Of a stretch of 48,195 nt of DNA, positions 42,723-48,195 are shown piece after piece. This DNA comes from Gammaproteobacteria bacterium (GTDB lineage Bacteria; Pseudomonadota; Gammaproteobacteria; Enterobacterales; Psychrobiaceae). Under the pieces are notes generated by a model, which saw nothing but the letters and a program-made list of their open reading frames with translations, was not told the origin of the DNA and ran no database searches. The DNA is taken from NCBI GenBank assembly GCA_013214965.1, contig JABSRU010000033.1:1-48195 (forward strand), read 5' to 3'. Positions within the stretch are counted from its first letter, which is position 1. Each line of letters begins with the position of its first letter. The translations under genes were made by a program, and so were the position numbers.

Positions 42723-44471
42723 TTACATCCGTTCTAGTGTTTTGATGCCAAGCAATGATAAACCTTGTTGTAAGGTTTTCGCCGTTAACGCCGCTAATTT
42801 AAGGCGACTGTTCTTGACCGCTTGATCTTCGGCAATTAAAATTGGGCAAGCTTCATAGAAACTAGAGAATGCACCCGCTAATTCGAATAAGTAACTACAC
42901 ATCACGTGTGGCAAGCCTTTAGCCGCAACATTGTTTACCGCATCGTTAAACTGCATTAGCTTGTTACCAAGGACTTTTTCTTGCTCGCTATTCAGGATTA
43001 TTTCACCTTCAATGCTATCGGCGGCAACACCTGCTTTAGCAAAAATACTGGCCACACGGGTGTATGCGTATAATAAATAAGGCGCGGTATTACCTTCAAA
43101 ACTTAGCATGCTATCGAAGCTAAAAGTGTAATCACTGGTTCGAGTTTTTGATAAATCAGCGTATTTAACTGCTGAAATTCCGACCACATCACCAATGATT
43201 TTTAGTTGCGCTTGATCCATGTCTGGGTTTTTTTGCTTCACTAGGTCGTAAGCACGTTGCTGTGCTTCATCGAGTAAATCAGCTAATTTAGCGACATCGC
43301 CAGAGCGGGTTTTAAATGGCTTGCCATCTTCGCCCATCACGGTACCAAAGGCCATGTGCTCTAAAGACATTGCGTGGGTCGCAAAGCCAGCTTTTTTAGC
43401 CAGAGTGAAAATTTGCTGGAAATGCAGGCTTTGGCGAGCATCAACAAAATACAACACCCGATCGACCTTTAAGACATTTTTACGATAGCGTATCGCCGCT
43501 AAATCGGTGGTCGCGTATAAGAAGCCACCGCCAGTTTTTTGGACAATAATTGGTAGCGGATCGCCATCTTTGCCTTTAAATTGATCTAAAAACACACATT
43601 GTGCACCATTATCTTCAACCAACAAGCCCTGCTGGGTTAAATCGTCAATCACATTTTGTAAGTCATCGTTGTATGAGCTTTCAGCTTTAACATCACTACG
43701 GCTTAAGCTAACGCCTAACTTATCGTAGGTCTCTTGACAGTGAGCTAATGAAATATCGATAAACTGTTGCCATAACTCTTTACAATGCGCATCGCCAGAT
43801 TGCAGCAATACCACTAATTCACGGGCACGAGTTGAGAAGCTTTCGTCCTCATCAAAACATTTCTTTGCCGCGCGATAAAATTTTTCAAGATTATGGAGTT
43901 CCATCGAAATCTCACCACCTTGCTGTTGCAAGCGTTCCATATAGGTGAGTAGCATCCCAAACTGAGTGCCCCAATCACCAACGTGGTTTTGACGAATAAC
44001 GTGATGGCCTAGAAATTCTAGGGTGCGAACCACACTGTCACCAATGATCGCTGAGCGTAAGTGACCGACATGCATTTCTTTAGCCAGGTTCGGCGCGCTG
44101 TAATCAACCACGATGTTTTGTGGGCTAGTCGTTTTTGTGACATTTAAGTCGGGATCAACATAAGCCGCTTCTAACTGATCGGTTAGGGCATTGTCGGCGA
44201 CGAAAAAATTAATAAAACCCGGACCAGCAATTTCAGTTTTCTCGATAAACGCCGATTGCGGTAAATGCTGACAAATGAGTTGCGCTAATTCACGAGGATT
44301 TTTGCCCGCAGGCTTGGCGGTCATTAATGCCAAGTTAGTCGCGAAATCACCATGAGACTTATCCTTGGTTCGGTCGACTTGAATGCGAGGCATGGCATCG
44401 GCAGGTAAAATATTTTCCTGCTTTAAAATGGCGACGGTTTGTTCAAGTAACTGCTGAATATTCTCTTTCAT
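42723..44471 (-). CDS. argS: Arginine--tRNA ligase
   Basis: This class Ia synthetase charges tRNA-Arg. Visible features are the HIGH-equivalent [12 protein letters not shown] and [11 protein letters not shown], the class-specific N-terminal additional domain, and [18 protein letters not shown] in place of a canonical KMSKS loop, as usual for ArgS. The C-terminal DALR anticodon domain (about 460-582) ends with [17 protein letters not shown]. The 582-aa length is normal. A gap of 148 bp with no gene separates it from priA. Confidence 0.97.
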   Translation of the reverse strand: MKENIQQLLEQTVAILKQENILPADAMPRIQVDRTKDKSHGDFATNLALMTAKPAGKNPRELAQLICQHLPQSAFIEKTEIAGPGFINFFVADNALTDQLEAAYVDPDLNVTKTTSPQNIVVDYSAPNLAKEMHVGHLRSAIIGDSVVRTLEFLGHHVIRQNHVGDWGTQFGMLLTYMERLQQQGGEISMELHNLEKFYRAAKKCFDEDESFSTRARELVVLLQSGDAHCKELWQQFIDISLAHCQETYDKLGVSLSRSDVKAESSYNDDLQNVIDDLTQQGLLVEDNGAQCVFLDQFKGKDGDPLPIIVQKTGGGFLYATTDLAAIRYRKNVLKVDRVLYFVDARQSLHFQQIFTLAKKAGFATHAMSLEHMAFGTVMGEDGKPFKTRSGDVAKLADLLDEAQQRAYDLVKQKNPDMDQAQLKIIGDVVGISAVKYADLSKTRTSDYTFSFDSMLSFEGNTAPYLLYAYTRVASIFAKAGVAADSIEGEIILNSEQEKVLGNKLMQFNDAVNNVAAKGLPHVMCSYLFELAGAFSSFYEACPILIAEDQAVKNSRLKLAALTAKTLQQGLSLLGIKTLERM

Positions 44472-44619
44472 TGGGCTCTTTCACTGCTATATTTATAGTT
44501 TAAAATTAGTCGATACTTGGTCGACTCTGCTGTGCTCAAGTCTATCGCAATTATTCAGTAGTCACTAGCTCGTAATAGCACATAAATTAAAGTTTTTCTG
44601 ATTAATTATCATAATTCAG

Positions 44620-46845
44620 CTAAACCATATCGGTTGGATCGACATCAAGGGACCAACGGACATAGCGGTTTGATTTAGTATGGGCTAATTGATCACTTAA
44701 CATCACAACAAACTTATGCAATTGACTCCGTTTTGATGACTCAAATATGACCTGCCAACGGAAACGTCCGGCGCGGCGTTCCATCGGTGCTGGCATGGGG
44801 CCAATTTGACGCACTGGCGTTTCCTTACTGCTTAATTGCACTAGTAACTGACCACTGTGTTTATTGAGTTCGGCGATAAACTGTTGGATTTGTGTGTTGT
44901 CATGCGACTCAATCCGCAAGAGAGCGATATGCCAAAAGGGTGGCAGTTGTGCTGCTTTTCGTTCAATTAATGCCGATTCAGTAAAAGGCAAATAGCCCTC
45001 CTGACTGAGTCGTTGTAATAATTGATGTTCGGGATGATGAGATTGCAACACGACTTGGCCGGGTTTACTGGCGCGGCCGGCACGACCAGCCACTTGTAAA
45101 TAAAGTTGGGCCAGTTTTTCATTGGCTCTAAAGTCGGCACTAAATAAAGCACCATCAACATCAAGTAAGGCCACTAAAGTAACATTGGGGAAGTGATGGC
45201 CCTTAGCCAGCATCTGAGTACCAATTAAGATTTGATAATCGTTGTTGTTAATACCCGCTATCGACTTATCTAGAGCACCTTTGCGACGGGTGCTATCTCG
45301 ATCAATCCGCACCGTTTTATAATCGGGAAATAAATCATTAAGGGTTAGCTCTAATTGCTCGGTACCAACTCCAGCAGTCACTAACTGGGTGCTACTACAA
45401 TCGGGGCATTGTTTAGGTAAAGGATGTTGCGAGCCACAATGATGACACTGAATATATTGATAACGTTGGTGCACCGTATAATGCGCATCACAGCGCTGAC
45501 ATTCACCGAGCCAGCCACATTCATGACATAACAATGCGGGCGCATAGCCGCGGCGGTTTAAAAACAACATCACCTGATTACCACGGGTTAAATGATGTTT
45601 GATCAGCTCAAGCAGTTGTGGTGACATCCCGCTTTGCAGTTGCACCCCTTTAATATCGATAATTTGATGGGAAGCCTCACTGGCATTGGCGGCACGTTTG
45701 GTTAAGTTTAATAGCTGATATTTGCCTGATTTCGCGTTATGCAGTGTTTCTAATGATGGCGTGGCACTGCCGAGCACTAACGGAATGTTTTCTAAATGTG
45801 CTCGCACTACCGCTAAATCACGGGCGTTATAACGAAAAGTATCCTGCTGTTTAAAGGAGTTGTCATGCTCTTCATCGACAATAATGATCCCTGGCGCGAC
45901 CATTGGGGTAAAAATGGCCGAGCGAGTGCCGATAATAATCGCCGCTTGTCCTGCACGCGCTCTTAGCCAGCCATCAAGCCGCTCTTTATCGTTCAGTCCG
46001 GAATGTAAAAACACGATAGGGACATTAAAGCGGCTTTGAAAGCGGTGCAAAGTTTGTGGGGTTAAGCCAATTTCTGGCACTAAGATTAGCGCTTGTTTAC
46101 CCGCTGCAATAACCGATTCCAGCGCTTGTAAATACACTTCGGTTTTACCACTGCCAGTGATCCCTAATAATAAACTGGTCTGAAAACTAGCCTTGGCGTT
46201 AATGGCCGCGACACAAATGGCCTGCTCGGGGTTTAAACGGTGGCGATCATCGCTGTTTAACTGTTGCTCATTCCACGCGCAAGGTAAGGGCAGGGCTAAA
46301 CTGACTTGTTCGATTAATTCTTTTTGCAGCAGGGCTTTTTGGGTGGCCGCGCTAATGTCTAGTTGCCGTAATTGTTCGGTCGTTTGCGGCGGATGTTGCT
46401 CGAATAGCTCAAACGCCTGATGCTGTTTCTTCGCCCTGATTAATGTTTCACTGTCAGTGCTTTTGCCTAATGGTGTTAACTGCCATACCTGCTGTTGCAC
46501 AATATCGGTGCTTGCGCCTTTACGTAATAAGACCGGTAATGCCTGTTGGTAAATCTCACCCAAGGAATAGACATAATAATTGCTGGCCCACTTTAGCATT
46601 TTTAACATCGTGCTTGGTTGCAATGTCTCGCTATCTAAACAGTCGGTGATCGCTTTGAGTTTGTTGAGGTTAATCTCGCCACGTTCAAGGTGGGCGGTGA
46701 CAATACCGGTCAGGCTGCGGCTACCAAAGGGCACACACACTCGACTGCCGATCACCGGTAATTCAAATTCGAGCGGGCACAAATAACTAAATTGTTTACG
46801 CAAAGGAATAGCAAGGGCAACTTCGACTAATAGAGCGTGCGACAT
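44620..46845 (-). CDS. priA: Primosomal protein N' (replication-restart helicase PriA)
   Basis: PriA reloads the replisome at stalled forks. The protein has Walker A GITGSGKTEVYLQ and the helicase motif II as DEEHD (IIVDEEHDNSFKQQ). The zinc-binding region CHECGWLGECQRC and CHHCGSQHPLPKQCPDC holds eight cysteines, and VAGRAGRASKPG is motif VI. I start at the ATG at 46845 (MSHALLVEVALAIPLRKQF), which matches the family N-terminus and gives 741 aa (E. coli 732). The open frame runs 25 codons further, to 46920. The Shine-Dalgarno is weak. It is divergent from rpmE. Confidence 0.96.
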   Translation of the reverse strand: MSHALLVEVALAIPLRKQFSYLCPLEFELPVIGSRVCVPFGSRSLTGIVTAHLERGEINLNKLKAITDCLDSETLQPSTMLKMLKWASNYYVYSLGEIYQQALPVLLRKGASTDIVQQQVWQLTPLGKSTDSETLIRAKKQHQAFELFEQHPPQTTEQLRQLDISAATQKALLQKELIEQVSLALPLPCAWNEQQLNSDDRHRLNPEQAICVAAINAKASFQTSLLLGITGSGKTEVYLQALESVIAAGKQALILVPEIGLTPQTLHRFQSRFNVPIVFLHSGLNDKERLDGWLRARAGQAAIIIGTRSAIFTPMVAPGIIIVDEEHDNSFKQQDTFRYNARDLAVVRAHLENIPLVLGSATPSLETLHNAKSGKYQLLNLTKRAANASEASHQIIDIKGVQLQSGMSPQLLELIKHHLTRGNQVMLFLNRRGYAPALLCHECGWLGECQRCDAHYTVHQRYQYIQCHHCGSQHPLPKQCPDCSSTQLVTAGVGTEQLELTLNDLFPDYKTVRIDRDSTRRKGALDKSIAGINNNDYQILIGTQMLAKGHHFPNVTLVALLDVDGALFSADFRANEKLAQLYLQVAGRAGRASKPGQVVLQSHHPEHQLLQRLSQEGYLPFTESALIERKAAQLPPFWHIALLRIESHDNTQIQQFIAELNKHSGQLLVQLSSKETPVRQIGPMPAPMERRAGRFRWQVIFESSKRSQLHKFVVMLSDQLAHTKSNRYVRWSLDVDPTDMV

Positions 46846-46952
46846 GAGTACCAAGTAGTTAATAGAAATATAAACTTGAGTGTAATCTGCCTCGCCGCTA
46901 AATAGAAGCGGATTTTTCATTCAAATGACTGGCATATTAAAAATGATTGCTA

Positions 46953-46958
46953 TATAAT
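46953..46958 (+). promoter_or_regulatory. -10 box of the rpmE promoter
   Basis: TATAAT is followed by the GC-rich discriminator TCGCGCCC, as in stringently controlled ribosomal-protein promoters. The -35 region is weak (TGGCAT at 17-bp spacing). The transcript would have a leader of about 90 nt. Confidence 0.55.
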
Positions 46959-47058
46959 TCGCGCCCTATTTTATGTTTTATAACTTCGTATGGTGTCTTA
47001 CCGTGGTGTCACAACTATGGGTCTGATGGCGATGCGAACTAATTAGAAGGTCTATCTA

Positions 47059-47274
47059 ATGCAACAAGGTATTCACCCAGAATACATCGCGATCAAGGCA
47101 ACTTGTTCTTGCGGTAATATAATCAACGTTGGCTCAACAGTTGGTAAAGATTTAGCACTTGACGTATGTTCAGAATGTCACCCATTCTACACCGGCAAGC
47201 AAAAAGTTCTTGACTCAGGTGGTCGTGTTGATCGTTTCAAGAAGCGTTTTGGCGCTCTTGGCGCTAAGAAGTAA
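47059..47274 (+). CDS. rpmE: 50S ribosomal protein L31, zinc-binding (C+) type
   Basis: This 71-aa bridge protein of the large subunit closely matches E. coli L31 ([48 protein letters not shown]). It keeps the zinc ligands Cys16, Cys18, Cys37 and Cys40, so it is the zinc-containing form. AGAAGG lies upstream of the ATG. A strong terminator follows. It is divergent from priA, the order seen in Shewanella and E. coli. Confidence 0.98.
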   Translation: MQQGIHPEYIAIKATCSCGNIINVGSTVGKDLALDVCSECHPFYTGKQKVLDSGGRVDRFKKRFGALGAKK

Positions 47275-47291
47275 TTCTTCTTTGCGTGATG

Positions 47292-47320
47292 AAAAAAAGA
47301 CACCTCCGGGTGTCTTTTTT
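47292..47320 (+). terminator. Terminator of rpmE
   Basis: AAAAAGACACC-tccg-GGTGTCTTTTTT follows the rpmE stop by about 18 nt. Confidence 0.9.
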
Positions 47321-47372
47321 AGTTTCTGGGGTTAAAAAAACTAAGTAGTTACTTAGCTTGGAGTATTTTAAA

Positions 47373-47822
47373 ATGCATAGTATCGATCTATTTGTCAAAA
47401 ACTGGGGCAGTAAAGACTCGATGGTCCCAATCGATAAAAATGATATTGACGAGCTGGAATCAAAATTTAATGCTGTTTTACCAGACTCATACAAATATTT
47501 AATCGCGACCTATGGTTTGGTTCACACACCAAATGTGTTGACTAAAATCTGTGATTTAGGGGTCGAAATTTCAGAAGTGCAAGATTTTTTAAGTTTAGAA
47601 GATGTCTTTTCTTTATCAAAATTATATGAAATGACCGGCATGCCATCGGGGCACATTTTATTTGCATCGGATTGTAAGGGCAATATGTTTTGTTTCAAAC
47701 TAGCCGATTGTGCCAGCAAGCAATTCGATGTCGCAGTATGGTTCTTTAACCAACAATTATGCACCGTTACCAAGGTATCAAACTCATTTATCGAATGGCT
47801 AGAACAGTTCAATGAACTTTAA
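47373..47822 (+). CDS. SMI1/KNR4 (SUKH)-family protein
   Basis: This acidic soluble protein of 149 aa has the SMI1/KNR4 layout. IDKNDIDELESKFNAVLPDS and YKYLIATYGLV form the N-terminal helix-turn signature. GHILFASDCKGNMFCFKL is the central strand pair with the conserved D-x-x-G-N. VWFFNQ and SFIEWLEQF form the end. Bacterial members are often immunity proteins to contact-dependent or polymorphic toxins. No toxin gene is visible here, so it may be an orphan immunity gene or have a cellular role. I use the ATG at 47373 with GGAG 9 nt upstream rather than a TTG at 47358. Confidence 0.82.
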   Translation: MHSIDLFVKNWGSKDSMVPIDKNDIDELESKFNAVLPDSYKYLIATYGLVHTPNVLTKICDLGVEISEVQDFLSLEDVFSLSKLYEMTGMPSGHILFASDCKGNMFCFKLADCASKQFDVAVWFFNQQLCTVTKVSNSFIEWLEQFNEL

Positions 47823-48164
47823 ATCTGCTAACGAGTAATAAAATCAGATTAGGCTTTCAGAGGCACAGTTTCGTTGTTGACGGGATGCTTAATTGATCCC
47901 AACAATCCCAATCCAAATACCAATATTATTTATAATAAATCCTCGGCATTTCATGCATTGTAACTCGCTACCGCGCAAAAGCGCCTTAAGCCGTCAATGT
48001 TAGATTTAAAGGATTATGAATTTTTGAGAAACATTTTATTATGCGGTTAAGGTCAAAAACGTTCGCACAGTTGACGTAAGGAAATTAAAATACTAATGTC
48101 AGCTATGAGCGAATTGCAGTCGTTTAATATTTAGATTATAGGGCGCGGACAAATAAGGATATGG
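47823..48164. other. Gene-free stretch, possible decayed intergenic repeat
   Basis: About 340 bp with no supportable ORF. It has short GC-rich islands (CGCTACCGCGCAAAAGCGCC near 47970) and a segment near 48096-48130 (AATGTCAGCTATGAGCG, then GAATTGCAGTCG). The segment resembles short dispersed intergenic repeats of marine gammaproteobacteria. The resemblance is from memory and weak. Confidence 0.3.
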
Positions 48165-48195
48165 ATGAATACAACAAAAGTTGAAGTCCCAATTG
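48165..48195 (+). CDS. Start of a gene running off the window
   Basis: ATG at 48165 opens a frame (MNTTKVEVPI) that stays open to the window edge. AAGGA at 48155-48159 is correctly spaced. An ATG at 48161 closes after seven codons and is discarded. Only ten residues are visible, so no function is given. Confidence 0.4.
   Translation, partial: MNTTKVEVPI

Noticed and set aside
47823-48164. Integron attC or transposon remnant downstream of the SMI1/KNR4 gene
   Set aside because: No paired core sites, terminal inverted repeats or target-site duplications could be found; only a weak resemblance to dispersed intergenic repeats remains.

Overview
The window is a chromosomal segment of a moderately AT-rich gammaproteobacterium. 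Gene content and order point to Alteromonadales, near Shewanella or Psychrobium. The signs are the run rpmE / priA-argS-SPOR-hslVU with a DUF971 gene close by, yihI followed by DUF2489, DUF3630 in front of srkA-dsbA, and many protein sequences close to E. coli and Shewanella forms (AroG, CRP, RraA, L31). Almost everything is ordinary vertical core genome. I see no prophage, insertion sequence, CRISPR array, rRNA or tRNA.

Layout. 1-5.1 kb: the end of a DUF4124 gene, glnA with a full NtrC/sigma-54 control region, divergent typA, then a thioesterase and fdxA. 5.3-10.7 kb: FAD oxidoreductase, LysE exporter, rluF, aroG, DUF2489 and yihI. 10.7-11.6 kb: the largest gene-free stretch, with a candidate minus-strand small RNA and a roughly 22-bp repeat array. 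11.6-19.3 kb: HupE-like permease with a membrane-anchor partner, cytochrome c4, engB with a methyltransferase, a large acyl-CoA dehydrogenase, crp, and a TorF-type porin. 19.4-26 kb: rpe-trpS, DUF3630-srkA-dsbA, and a multi-PAS GGDEF/EAL protein with both catalytic sites degraded. 26-31 kb: the leuABCD operon with a leucine-codon leader peptide and attenuator. 31-38.2 kb: msrB, an S9 peptidase, recQ, yigI, an orphan solute-binding protein, an arginase-family enzyme and rraA. 38.4-47.3 kb: a small membrane protein, DUF971, an ECF sigma factor with a membrane partner, hslVU with a heat-shock promoter, SPOR protein, argS, priA and rpmE. 47.3-48.2 kb: a SMI1/KNR4 protein and the start of a further gene.

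The strongest findings are regulatory and can be read directly. Two sigma-54 promoters, at glnA and at the TorF porin, each have a TGCAC-N7-GTGCA-type NtrC box centred about 97 bp upstream of the inferred transcription start. This suggests the porin belongs to the nitrogen-starvation regulon. The leu operon carries a complete attenuation system, hslVU carries a close-to-consensus sigma-32 promoter, and the ECF gene carries a GAACC/CGT promoter that suggests autoregulation. Less certain leads are the orphan small-RNA-like unit at about 10.83-10.95 kb, a DsbA with a CAAC active site, and the doubly degenerate GGDEF/EAL protein. I found no clearly new multi-gene system. The best candidates for undescribed biology are the ECF/membrane-protein pair and the HupE/anchor pair.
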